A stretch of DNA of 21,663 bases. Origin: Caulochytrium protostelioides. Taxonomy: Eukaryota > Chytridiomycota > Caulochytriomycetes > Caulochytriales > Caulochytriaceae. This document shows, piece by piece, positions 1-9,871 of the stretch. Each line of letters opens with the position of its first letter. Position 1 is the stretch's first letter. The stretch is from assembly GCA_003615045.1 (NCBI GenBank), contig ML014363.1, forward strand, positions 1 to 21,663. The letters run 5' to 3'. The notes beneath the pieces are model-generated. The model saw only the letters and a program-made list of their open reading frames with translations, made no database searches and was not told the origin of the DNA. A program made the translations under genes and the position numbers.

Positions 1-95
1 GCCTTCCACTGCGACTGCCGGAGCTGGCTCGTCTGGCTCATCGTTGGGGCATCAACAAGCTCCGCCGCGTTCTCCTGGCATAATGGATATCACCC
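1..95. repeat. Window-end inverted repeat, left arm (95 bp exact)
   Basis: Bases 1-95 are the exact reverse complement of 21569-21663. The first difference is at 96 (A on the left, G in the reverse complement of the right). Similarity then continues at a few per cent divergence to base 652. The exact start at the window edge can mean that the repeat simply continues outside, or that the contig ends at an assembly-graph branch. Confidence 0.95.
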
Positions 96-147
96 ATGTC
101 CTATTGCCGTAATGACTTTTGCGGCATCCTCTCTTTCGCATCTTGTG

Positions 148-208
148 GATATGTGCATGCATAATAAGTATATGTGCAATATCTGCATGCATAATAAACC
201 CAACATCT
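148..208 (+). repeat. Short imperfect tandem duplication in the left Fanzor copy
   Basis: The left copy carries two similar units built around GCATGCATAATAA (155-168 and 184-197), where the right copy has one. This accounts for a roughly 30-bp length difference just upstream of the IFF motif, where RuvC-I should lie. The duplication also removes the AAG|TAC junction present in the right copy. Confidence 0.75.
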
Positions 209-1203
209 TCTTTATGGCCATGGAGCGGTCCGACGGCCACATCGTTGGCTGGAAGCTGACCCGGGAGCGGTCCTATGTGGAAGTCGGTAACAAAGCCTCC
301 CAAAAGCAGTCAGAGACGTGGCAGCGCGATTTGAAAAAGGGGGTGCAGCGGCTGTCAGAGTCAGCCGGTCAGGTGAGCTCCAGAGGCACAGCACTCGCCG
401 CGCACCACCGATTCCTGGAGGTGTGGCTTGCCGCGTACGAACCGCTGTGGACCGACTACCTGCAGCCGCGCTGGACACGCCAGCGCCTGCAGCTGTACGG
501 AGCCAAGCAGCGCGTGTTTGCCATAATTTCCCAGCCGCATCGTTGACGGGGCCACGGAGATGGAGCCCGTGGCCACTGACGTGGTGATTGCTTCTGGCGC
601 CTCCCAGTTTGCCGCAGCAGCAAGGGCGAGATCGCCGTTCCAACGGCTCGGGCTTCCAAGGCTTGCGCCCAGCGGGTCCGCACCATCCTGGTCGACGAGT
701 TCCGGACGACCCAGGTGCATGCCGAGTCGAATCAGGCCCTGACCAAGACAAATCCGGGACGGTCGTGCCAACGTTTTGCGCGTCCCGGGCGGGCGCTTCC
801 CCGGCCGCGCCGACGCCGGCCAACCCCGGTCTGCGAGACCAGGGTGTATGCCTCGACGCATGTGGTTTTGAAACCCGGTCAACGCCGGCGTCAAGGGAGC
901 ATGGTTCGAGGCCTGCCGTGGTATGAAGCTACCCACGGCAAGTTTGCGAACCACGATCTCAATGCCGCGTTGAACATCCGACGCTGCCTGGCCATACCCG
1001 CCAGACCGATAGTGCTGTGCCGCAACAGACAAGACCCGCTGCGGCCCGAGATCGGCAAGCTCATCCGACACGGAACCCAAATGCCCTACTGCCTCGGAGG
1101 GGGACCCCTGGGGGCCACCACGGAGGGCATGGTGTGCAGCGCGAGGTAAGGAACGGCCTATATACACGAGCATGCTCGCTCAACAAAGATAGATTCAGCG
1201 GCA

Positions 1204-2088
1204 CTAGATGCCCTCTTTTTTATACTGGGTTGGCGGATGGGCGGATGGTGCATGGTTGTGGGAACGCCAGTACTGACTGGCGCTCCAGAGCACAATGAAC
1301 GCAAGAATATAGACTGAGATGGCGAGCTCGAAGCGGGGCCGCAGGGCGAGGAACTCTTTGCTGAGCATGGACCACGCGACGCGCGAGCCGCTGCCGCTGA
1401 CGAGCGCCATGATGCCGCGCACGATGGAGACAATCACCGTCGTGACCAGCACCGCGCCCATGATCCCGACGAACATCCACATCGCTGTGCCGCCCATATC
1501 GCGCATCAGCAGATCATAGAGCGAGCCGTTGCGGCTCTCGAGCCACTTGCGCAGCCGGAACGGCGACGGCGGTTTGTAGAGGTTGGGGTCGACCTTGAAC
1601 TTGGGCTCCTTGTGCTGGCGCCACGGCGCGGGCGACGGCAGCGGCGGCGGCGCATGCATCGGCATGGGCGTAGGCGTCTCAGCCGCCGCGGCCGCGTCGG
1701 AGCTGGTGGTGTTGCTCGCGCCATGCAGCTCGCGCTGATTGGCGTTCGAGATCTGCACACTGCGCGCGCCCGACGGCATCAACGGCGTCAGTGAGAGCGA
1801 CGAGGCCGCGGCCGAAGCGGCGACAGGCGCCGGCATGGCGGCGGCCGGCGTAGTCGCAGTCGCAGTCGCAGTCGCAGTCGCAGTCGCAGTCGCGGCGGCC
1901 GTCTTTGCCGATGACGAGGAGCTCGGCGGCGGCAGGGTCAGCGGCGACGCGCCCGACGCGTGCTGCACAGGGCTCGTCGACTGCGACCCGGGGCCGCGGG
2001 CCTGGCTGGCCGCGGGGCTGCTGTCGCCGGCCAGCGGACGGTGGCTCATGGCCGCAACGGGCGACTTGGCGGGGACCGACGACACGAG

Positions 2089-2121
<33 letters not shown>

Positions 2122-3474
2122 ATCGTCGTTGACGCCGTCGTCGGGGCTATCGCTCGTGCGCGTCGCAACCACGCGGTGGATGTAGGTGGGCCGCGGCATC
2201 TCGCGGCGCTGGAGACGGGTGTCCGGCGGGGCGCTGGCGGCGTGACTGGCGCGGGTGGCGGCGTGCTGCATCGCGGTGCTGACGCGCGACCACAGCCGGG
2301 AGCGGTCGATGCGCAGGTGCCGCGTGGCGCGGAGGAGCGACTCGCCCGTCGGCTGCGACGTGGGCGGCGCCTCGGCCACCGTCGCCGCCATAAGGGTGGC
2401 GAAGTAGGAGGGGGTATACTGCTGGACCTTCTCGGTCAGATGGGCGATCACGGCCTGGGTGGCCGCCGCGATGGGCCCGTCGGACGCTGAGCCCCCAAGC
2501 AGGGTGGTGCGCATGTGCGCCGCGAGGGCATCCACGTCCGACTCGGCGATTCGCTGGGGCTGGCCCGACCAGTCAGGTTCCGTGTGCTCGGCCAGCATTG
2601 ACCGCGCATAGTCGCGCAGGGCGGGCTCGAAGTCGCCGCCTTGCTTCTGAAGATCCGCGACAATCCACGCATGCATGGATGCCGACGTACCCAAGGAAGG
2701 GCTGTGGTGCTCAGTCGTGGCGGCCGGCGAGGGCCGCGGCTGGGCGGCCGCCGGCGGCGACGCCAGCTTGGCTGAGGCGCGGGCGCCGCCGAACATAACA
2801 TCACGGTGCGCCGCGAGCCAGTCGTCGGCGGCCGGGGGATCCGACGGCGCTGCGTGCACGGCGGACGGCGACGGCGGCGAGGGCAGCGACGACGCGGCGC
2901 CGTCGATCCAGCCAAGCATCATCCGCGGCATGGGCACAGCGGCGGTGGCAGCATCCGGTCCGGACTCTGCGGCGGCCAGCGGGAGTGGCGCTGTCTCGGA
3001 GGAGAGCAGCGCCGCGATCTGCGCCGCGAGAGCGGGATCGACATCGTCGGATGCCGTCGTGGTCGGGGCGGTCGGCGCGACCGGCGCGGCGCGGCGCGCG
3101 CGGCGCGGCAGCGCGGGCTGCCACGCATGGGTGCGCGGCGTCGTGGTGATCGGACCCGCGAACGCGGCGCCAGACCGGCGGTGCCCGGGCACGCTAGCGG
3201 CGTTCGTTGCAGCGATGAGAGAGGTCAGCATGACCAGAAGAATGCCGAGCAGGACGAGGACGAGCGAGCACGTGGACGCGGAGAAGGCGGTGAGGCGCCG
3301 CCGTCGCAGCCCGAGGGCCGGGCGGACCGACAAGGGAGGCACGGCTCGGTCAGGGCGAGTGAGTGCCCTCCGGCCGGCGATGGTGCGAAGTGGCGGTGGT
3401 GGTGGTGGTGGTGGTGGTAGTGGTGGCAGCGGTCGCCGCGGCGGGGGCGGTGGGGGGACATGAGGGGTATGCAT
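1204..3474 (-). CDS. Unrecognised 756-aa membrane protein with long disordered middle
   Basis: I do not recognise a family. The frame stays open further upstream to 3717, but only with non-ATG codons; the first in-frame ATG is at 3474 (context CTCGCCATGC). The N-terminus is proline-rich with a long Pro run at about residues 7-28, then an Arg cluster (RRRR, about 57-60) and one hydrophobic segment at about 69-90, consistent with a signal anchor. Residues 95-640 are low-complexity, rich in Ala, Ser, Pro and Thr, with an acidic Asp/Glu stretch and a Thr-Ala dipeptide run encoded by a 6-bp microsatellite. The ordered part is the C-terminus: a conserved-looking Lys/Arg/Pro segment (KFKVDPNLYKPPSPFRLRKW), then two membrane segments at about 664-694 and 717-736, ending in TAG at 1204. 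The stop lies 35 bp from the end of the left Fanzor relic, with which it converges. Coding status is well supported by the long frame and the C-terminal pattern; function is unknown. Confidence 0.72.
1852..1893. repeat. Hexanucleotide microsatellite (AGTCGC)7
   Basis: Seven perfect 6-bp units inside the 1204-3474 gene. On the minus strand they encode alternating Thr-Ala, so unit changes alter length without breaking the frame. Confidence 0.95.
3394..3427. repeat. (GGT)n trinucleotide run
   Basis: Near-perfect GGT run near the 5' end of the 1204-3474 gene. On the minus strand it encodes the poly-proline stretch near residues 16-28. Confidence 0.85.
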
Positions 3475-3897
3475 GGCGAGAGGGAGGTGAGGGTGGGGCC
3501 TGGCCGCGCCGACGGGCCGGCGGCGCCTCGGAGGGTAAGCCGCAAGCTGAGTTCGTCCTTGATGGTGCGATCGGGAGCCTCGTCTGCTGCGTCGCAAAGA
3601 GGCCCCTCCTTTCGGCTGACGCGATGCCCACGATCTGTGCCACGGCAGAAAGTTGGATTGGGTTGATGCCGCGACGAGTGACGGCCGCGGCGGGGTTGAG
3701 GCAATGTCGGAGCTCAATTGTGCGAAAGCGGAGGCGAGAGCGAAGGGGCAAGGGCCGGGATGGCCGAGCGTTGCAAGGATACAGGGTCTGCTTGTGCCGG
3801 GCGGGAGCAGGTATGCCGAGACAAGTAGCCAAAGAGAAGCGGGAGGGAAGAGAGGGGTCGATCCGCGATCGCTGCTGTGCAGATTTACGTGATGGCT
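3475..3897. other. Upstream region of the membrane-protein gene
   Basis: No supported gene. Minus-strand frames here open only from non-ATG codons and have the Arg/Pro/Ser composition typical of non-coding GC-rich DNA. It probably holds the promoter and 5' leader of the 1204-3474 gene. No clear TATA box was found within the expected distance of its ATG. Confidence 0.4.
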
Positions 3898-4666
3898 TCA
3901 GCGGATCCAGCACGCGGCAGAAAGAGACATCGGACTGGCAGAGGCCGGTGGATGGCCGTCCAGGGCACACCACCCGGAGGACTCGGAGGCCGAGTGCGGG
4001 CTGTCCAGGGTGACGGCGAAGGCGGCTGGGGGTATATAAACAGCAACGCCGTTGGCTGGAGAGGATGAGGAGGCGTCCGCTGCAGCGGCGACGGCGACGT
4101 CGGTGCTGACGAAGCTCACGACATCTCTCGGCGCCTCGATGGGAGCGGGTGAGGCAGGCAGCGCCGATTTCGCGCCGTCTTATAGGCTCGAGGTCCGTCA
4201 CCACGAACGTCACGGGGTGCGCGTGACCTGCTCGTACTCGTGCAGAACGCGCGCGGGGGGGAGCTTGTCTACTCCACGGGTTTCGCAGCGTGCCGCCCTC
4301 GCCCTCGCCTTCGCCCTCACCGGTGTCGCCATCATCGTCGCCTTCGCTGTTGCCGTCGCCATCAGGTATCGGCCACTCCAGTGGGTCGTGCGAGAGGGTC
4401 GCTGAAGCTCCAACGTCGTGCCGGCGGGCCTTCCCCAGCGATCCTTGCCAGGTCCACCGCAGTGGTCTGCCGGGGCGGGTATGCGCGGCGGTCCCGGCCC
4501 CGGCGGCGATGGCAGCGGCGGCAGGAGGCCACCGGGGCTCGAACTGCACCGCGGCACCGCAGACGCACGACACCTCTGACGGTCTGAAACAGGCGTGGGC
4601 GCCAGAGACCGGACTCGGCGGTCCCGGGCGACCGCCGCCGTCGCCGTCGAACGCGGTCGGCGCCAT
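3898..4666 (-). CDS. Possible spliced hypothetical gene (low support)
   Basis: The ATG at 4666 has a favourable context (GAGCCATGGCG). Its frame gives a glycine/proline-rich N-terminus, then LSHDPLEWPIPDGDGNSEGD and an acidic Gly-Glu repeat, reaching VTFVVTDLEPI at about 4180. From there a different frame looks more protein-like (DVVSFVSTDVAVAAAADASS, then VAVYIPPAAFAVTLDSP), ending in TGA at 3898-3900. That second frame has no ATG of its own, so an intron or a frameshift near 4140-4220 would be needed. GT and AG dinucleotides are available (for example GTGACG and ATCGAG), but I cannot choose between them. No family was recognised. It may equally be non-coding. Confidence 0.28.
4033..4040 (+). 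promoter_or_regulatory. TATATAAA element of uncertain orientation
   Basis: TATATAAA on the plus strand (TTTATATA on the minus strand) stands out in this GC-rich DNA. On the plus strand no ATG-initiated gene follows. On the minus strand it would lie about 560 bp upstream of the ATG at 3474. It also falls inside the possible minus-strand coding stretch 3898-4666, so its role is unclear. Confidence 0.22.
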
Positions 4667-6322
4667 GGCTCATCGCTCTCTCGGACCGCCACGGTCCTAG
4701 CGCTGTGGGCTTTTCGTCGTCATTCCGGCGCCTCGGGGGTCACCTCGGCATGCGCCGGGAACCCCGCCGAGCCGGCGCGCCCGCGGGGTGTCCCCGCGCT
4801 GACCCGTGTCCCCCGGCGCAGCACCCGCCCGCCCGTGCAGCGGGCTTCCAGGTCACTTGACGCGATGCCTGGGCGCTCGCGTTGCCCCGAACGCGACGAT
4901 GCGTCCAGCGCGGCGGGCGGCTCGGCGGTCCATCAAATCTGCTCGGGACCAAGGACTTTGGCGAGTCGAGTGCTTCGCCGATGGCCCGTCGTCCGGCCTC
5001 TGCGAAGCGTTCCAGTCGGGTCGCAGGCTGAGGAGCCCAAGCCCGGCTGCGAAGGCCATATTGTCTATTTTTCTATTTTTTTTTCCATCTTGAGTGTTGT
5101 TGTTGTCCCAGCGGGGATACAGGAATGCGGGGGAAGGAGGGGGTCCCGCATTAAGCGCAGGGTCTGGTGACCTGGATGCGGCGACAGGCCGGCGGAGCGT
5201 GGGATGGAGTGGGGTGGAGTGGAGTGGAGTGGGGTCCTCGGGGCTTGGCACGGAATGGGTGTGCTCACCCCGGGCTGCCACCGGATGGGCTGTCGGGCAC
5301 AGCGAGAATGCTCTCGGCAACGACCCAGAGAACGGCCAGCCAGCGTGGACCGCCCGAGCGAGACCAACCCTCAATGGTCGATGCGTCGCGTCTCGAGAGT
5401 CCACTTCCGCTGGCGGTCGTCGGCGTCGCGCCTGGCGGTTCCAGTTCGCGACGGGCGCACGCGAGACGGGCTTGCATGGGGTGGATGGGCCCAGCGACCA
5501 CGCTTCGTCCACATAGGGCCTCGCGCCCTATCGGCCCTATAGCGCCGGCCCCTGTGATCACAGCGGCGCGGCAGGGTCGGCTGCCCCGATGCCGTTGGAG
5601 TATTGGAGCGAGACGTCCGCCTGCACACCGAGCGGGTCTTGTGCGTCGAGCGCGTCGCACACGAAGTGCACGCTGGCCACATGACTATCCAAAGAACGCG
5701 GCCGACCGTGATCGATGCGGTCGCTGCGGCCGATGCCATCGTCCCCCCGGCCAAGGAGCTCGCGTGGAGGGCATCGCCAGGCGCATGCGCAAGCGCGGAC
5801 GAGCGGCCCAGGGGGCCCCCTGACGGGCGCATCATCCTCCTCGGGCTTGACCTCCCTCTCCCCCATATTCCCTCCGGAAAGGACGCTGGCGGTCTCGATC
5901 CGCAGCACCATCGACGGCGCTGCAGGTGTGTGTATGGGGGGCGACGTGAGCGTATCACGTCCGTGTCGGCGGCCCACGCCCACGCCCACGAGAGCTCTGC
6001 TGAGCGTCCTGCTTTTGAGACGCCTGCGACAGGCGATGGCATCATCCTCCTCCGCGCCGACAGGGAAAATGAGAAACGGGTTTCGGCTCGAAAAGCCATT
6101 TCTGCGACGGGGCGGCGGCGCTAGGCTGCGATACGGTGGCAGCGCATGTTATGCAAACGGCATACGGGGGAGGTCAAAGACGGAATGCCAGGAGGAGACG
6201 CGCGAATGCAGTCATGGACCCAACGTCATCCTCCTCACTCTTCAGTGAAGCGGAGGGGATGCGGATGATGGCGGGTCCTGCAAAGAGCGGTGACGGCATG
6301 GCCTCGCCGTCATCCGAGCGCA
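4667..6322. other. 1.66 kb between weak ORFs and the SRRM1-like gene
   Basis: No well-supported gene. It contains a T-rich stretch at 5065-5105 (poly-T on the plus strand), a GAGTGG/GGAGT microsatellite at about 5203-5231, and one minus-strand frame of some merit (5558-5911, listed separately). A short minus-strand frame, ATG 5059 to TGA 4853 (68 codons, starting MAFAAGLGLLSLRPDWNASQ), is also open but unsupported. The 3' end of the SRRM1-like transcript should lie at its right edge. Confidence 0.4.
5558..5911 (-). CDS. Hypothetical 117-aa open frame
   Basis: It runs from ATG at 5911 to TGA at 5558. The translation has mixed composition unlike the Arg/Pro-rich shadows around it (starts MVLRIETASVLSGGNMGERE, ends VSLQYSNGIGAADPAAPL), and most codons end in G or C. 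No domain, signal peptide or membrane segment is visible. The opposite strand is also open over much of the same stretch (5603-6124, from TTG), which weakens the case. It could be one exon of a larger minus-strand gene. No function is proposed. Confidence 0.27.
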   Translation of the reverse strand: MVLRIETASVLSGGNMGEREVKPEEDDAPVRGPPGPLVRACACAWRCPPRELLGRGDDGIGRSDRIDHGRPRSLDSHVASVHFVCDALDAQDPLGVQADVSLQYSNGIGAADPAAPL

Positions 6323-6835
6323 TCATCGCTCGCGAGAGCGGGAGCGAGAGCGAGAACGAGAGCGAGAGCGGCGACGCGGACGCGGGGATGCTTGGCGGGA
6401 CGCGGGACGCCGCGCGAGGCGATCACCATGACGGTCGGCCGCCTGGCCACGGCCCGACCGGCCGCCGGGGTCCCCGCCACTGCTGTGGGTGCGGTTGCCG
6501 GGCGCCGCGCCCCCGCGGCCTCGGTTCCGGCGGCCACGGCCGCCACGGGGCCGGCGCCGACGGCGCGGCAGCGGCGACCTCGACCTGGACCTGGACCTGG
6601 ACCTGGAGCGCGACCACGACCTCGACCTCGACCTCGACCTCGACCTCGACCTGGAGCGCGAGCGGGACGACCGCGAGAGCGACCGCTCGGAGGGGCGGTC
6701 GCCGTCGTCGTCAATGCTGCGGCGCGCGCCTCGCCGGCCTCGGCCTCGGCCGCCGCGGCGCCCACGGGGCCGTCGGCGGACAGACGCCCCCGCGCGGCGG
6801 CCGCGTGGCGATGGGCTTCTGCTGAAGCTGCGGCT

Positions 6836-6875
<40 letters not shown>

Positions 6876-8013
6876 CTGCGGCTGCAGCTGCGGCTGCGGC
6901 TGCGGCTGCGGCGGCTGCGGCGGCGGTGGAGGTCCATGTGGCGCGGCGCATAGGAGGACGAGCGACCCGGCGGCGACCGAGAGCGAGACCGAGAGGGCGA
7001 TCGGGAGCGCGAGCGAGGGGGCGGAGACAGGGACACGGGCGAGCGGTCCCGTCCGCTCCGAAGGCCGCGATCGCGCGCCTCATAGCGGTCACGCGCCACA
7101 TAGCGGTCGCGTGGCTCATAGCGGCCGCGTGCATCGTCGCGCTCCCACCGGCTGCGGCGCTCATCGCGGCGTATGGGGAGCGCGCCATCGCGCCGATGAT
7201 CGTGGCCGTCATAGCGCTCAGAGCGGTCACGGGGGCGGTGGCGTGGCGGCGAGGGCGACCGCCGTGGCGGCGAGGGGTCGCGCGCTACGGAGGACGACAC
7301 CGGGTCCTGGCCAAGCGCGTCCGGCCGAGGCATGCGCTGGCGGTCGCGCGCAGAGGCCAGGTCAGCGACCACGGCGCGGTGCTGCGTGGCATGGGCGTCG
7401 ATCGCGCGCTGCTCGGCGGCCAGGATCTGCGGCGGGATGCCGCCGATGGCGGACTGGGCGTCGACCAGCATTTGCCAGAGATCGCGCATAAAGGACGTCG
7501 TATGAGATCCGAGGAAGCCCGCGAGCTGCAGGTAGATCGCTTCCGGGTCTGCGCGGCGCTGCTGGCGCTGCTGGTCCAGATTTTCCGCGACGATTCCCTG
7601 GATCATCTCGTCCTCGTAAGGCAGCAGCGCGGCCAGCTGTTTCGAGCACCACTGGTAGATCAGAGGGAGATTGACCTTCTCGAGATCGACCGGCGTCCGG
7701 AAGCATTTCGGAAACGCCGTACTCGCGCGGAGTTTCGCGTCCTTGTCGGCAAACCGACCATCCTGGTCTATTGAGGTGCCCTAGAGAGCGGCCGACAAGA
7801 GCGTCGGCACCAGCCGTAGGTGGCGTGGCACATGATACATGGCACACATGAGACGGAAACGAAGTGAGTCAGCTGCACTCGGCGCGAGACATGGGTATGG
7901 GCCATCGCCTTTTTGGTGCGTCAACGAGAAGCGACGCAGGACGCATGGCGGTCGTCATGCGACGCAGCCAGACCGGTCCAGACTCGCACATGACTTACCC
8001 GGAACGAAGCCAT
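6323..8013 (-). CDS. SRRM1: SRRM1-like PWI/SR splicing coactivator (two exons)
   Basis: Exon 1 is 8013-7999 (MASFR, context ATCGCCATGG), followed by donor GTAAGT. Exon 2 starts at 7780 after acceptor CTCTCTAG and ends in TGA at 6323. The join gives MASFRGTSIDQDGRFADKDA, matching the start of SRm160/SRRM1 proteins (GTS.DQD.RF..K..KL). The PWI nucleic-acid-binding domain covers about residues 25-125, including VNLPLIYQWC, AGFLGSHTTSFMRDLWQML and the trailing IGGIPPQIL. Total length is 490 aa. From about residue 160 to the end the protein is Arg/Ser-rich, with long RS-dipeptide runs, a basic Gly-Arg segment and a GGRSGRG patch. The family acts in nuclear pre-mRNA splicing and 3'-end formation by bridging SR proteins and snRNPs. 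The signature Pro-Trp-Ile reads Gln-Trp-Cys (residues 48-50). The gene shape and family are strongly supported; the exact partner set is inferred from the family. Confidence 0.92.
6838..6925. repeat. GCTACG/GCTGCG hexamer array
   Basis: Array of 6-bp units (GCTACG then GCTGCG) within the SRRM1-like gene. On the minus strand it encodes Arg-Ser dipeptides. Smaller hexamer runs of the same type lie at about 6583-6612 and 6617-6655. Confidence 0.85.
7781..7998 (-). other. Phase-0 intron of the SRRM1-like gene (218 nt)
   Basis: It starts GTAAGT (7998-7993) and ends CTCTCTAG (7788-7781). A GCTGACTCA sequence about 90 nt before the acceptor is a possible branch site. Removing it restores the conserved FRGTS junction of the family, and reading through hits an in-frame TAG at the acceptor. 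Confidence 0.92.
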
Positions 8014-8882
8014 GGCGATGTCGGCGGCACTATCGCTGCTGTCAGGCCCGCCAGATATCGCCGTCGTGGTGGTACTCCCACCGAGAGTGAACTGCGGGGC
8101 CGCACGATGGCGGCAATATCAAAGCAACGGTGCTGACTAATCGACGCGGGGTTGGTAGTGCACGTGGCCCGAATCCAGTCACTCCCGACTATCCCTCATG
8201 GACAGAGCTGCTTCACGAGTCGTTGACTTGACTCAGCTGCGTGTGCCGTCCGCCGAGGGAAAAGCGAAGGCGCTGGTGCTGGTGTAGAGCGGGATGGCGG
8301 GGGGTGCACCCTTCATCGTCGAAAGCCATCGAGCAAAGGCCGGCGCAAGCCTCTTGGCGCCCCCCCCGAACGGCACCCCCCGACCCGTCCGTCGCACCGC
8401 GCACGGCCGATCATTGCCGTTACAGGTCAGTATTTGAACGGCTGCGTTAAACTCAACGCCGACAACCCTAAAATGCCGATGCCGGCGGCATCACCGTCGC
8501 CGTGCCATCAACGGCATGAGTCGACAGGAATCGGCAAGAGTCGGCAGGTATCAATGGATCATCGCCTCCTGGATATCCCTTGCGCCACGGTACCATGCGG
8601 ATCGGGCTGCTGGCGGCGGTTTTCGACGGGGACCGACGTCTCACTGTCGAGAGACAGGCTTTCCGACGCGGCCGGCCCCACTCCGCCTCAGCACCGTCGT
8701 TGCCCTGAAGGGAGGCGACGGTGAGCGCCCTCACGCCGTCTCAGCGCTCGCGTCTCTGCCTCTCTCCCACAGATAAAGCAGTAAACCATATGATGAAGCG
8801 ATGGTACTATGTACGGGGGGGTCGCGGGGAAGCGCAGCCGCATGGTGCGGTGCTATGTGTGCTGATCGGGTTACGAAGCGGC
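8014..8882. other. Intergenic: SRRM1 promoter and adenylate kinase 3' region
   Basis: 869 bp between two minus-strand genes. No ATG-initiated frame with protein-like composition was seen. It should hold the adenylate kinase 3' UTR and terminator at the right and the SRRM1-like promoter at the left. No TATA box is evident. Confidence 0.5.

Positions 8883-9871
<989 letters not shown>

Larger units (their letters stand above)
1..1169 (+). pseudogene. Fanzor (eukaryotic TnpB-like nuclease) relic, left copy
   Basis: Fanzors are eukaryotic relatives of TnpB: RNA-guided RuvC nucleases carried by transposons. Seen here: frame 1 (about 190-546) encodes IFFMAMERSDGHIVGWKLT followed by a Tyr/Arg-rich stretch and RVFAII, resembling the segment after RuvC-I. 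The frame shifts by one base near 520-530 (to SRIVDGATEMEPVATDVVIA) and back near 615-625 to KGEIAVPT and then ILVDEFRTT (RuvC-II, Glu at 697-699). The same frame continues to FANHDLNAALNI (RuvC-III, Asp at 955-957) and an ARPIVLCR tail, stopping at TAA 1147-1149. The usual zinc-finger cysteines around the position of VHAES are not recognisable. No DPG-type RuvC-I aspartate is seen before IFF. The 5' part of the gene lies outside the window. Homology to the right copy stops at 1169, 20 bp after the stop codon. The family assignment rests on motif order and spacing recalled from the family; the broken state is seen directly. Confidence 0.75.

Noticed and set aside
3475-3717. N-terminal extension of the membrane protein to 3717
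   Set aside because: The codon at 3717 is TTG, no in-frame ATG exists before 3474, and the composition differs from the rest.
4052-4405. Plus-strand frame just after TATATAAA with a hydrophobic stretch
   Set aside because: It begins at TTG, not ATG, and the opposite strand also reads as protein-like; not enough to call a gene.
6290-7774. 494-codon open frame on the plus strand
   Set aside because: It lies antisense to the SRRM1-like gene and is open because Arg/Ser codon runs read as stop-free Ala/Arg repeats on the other strand.
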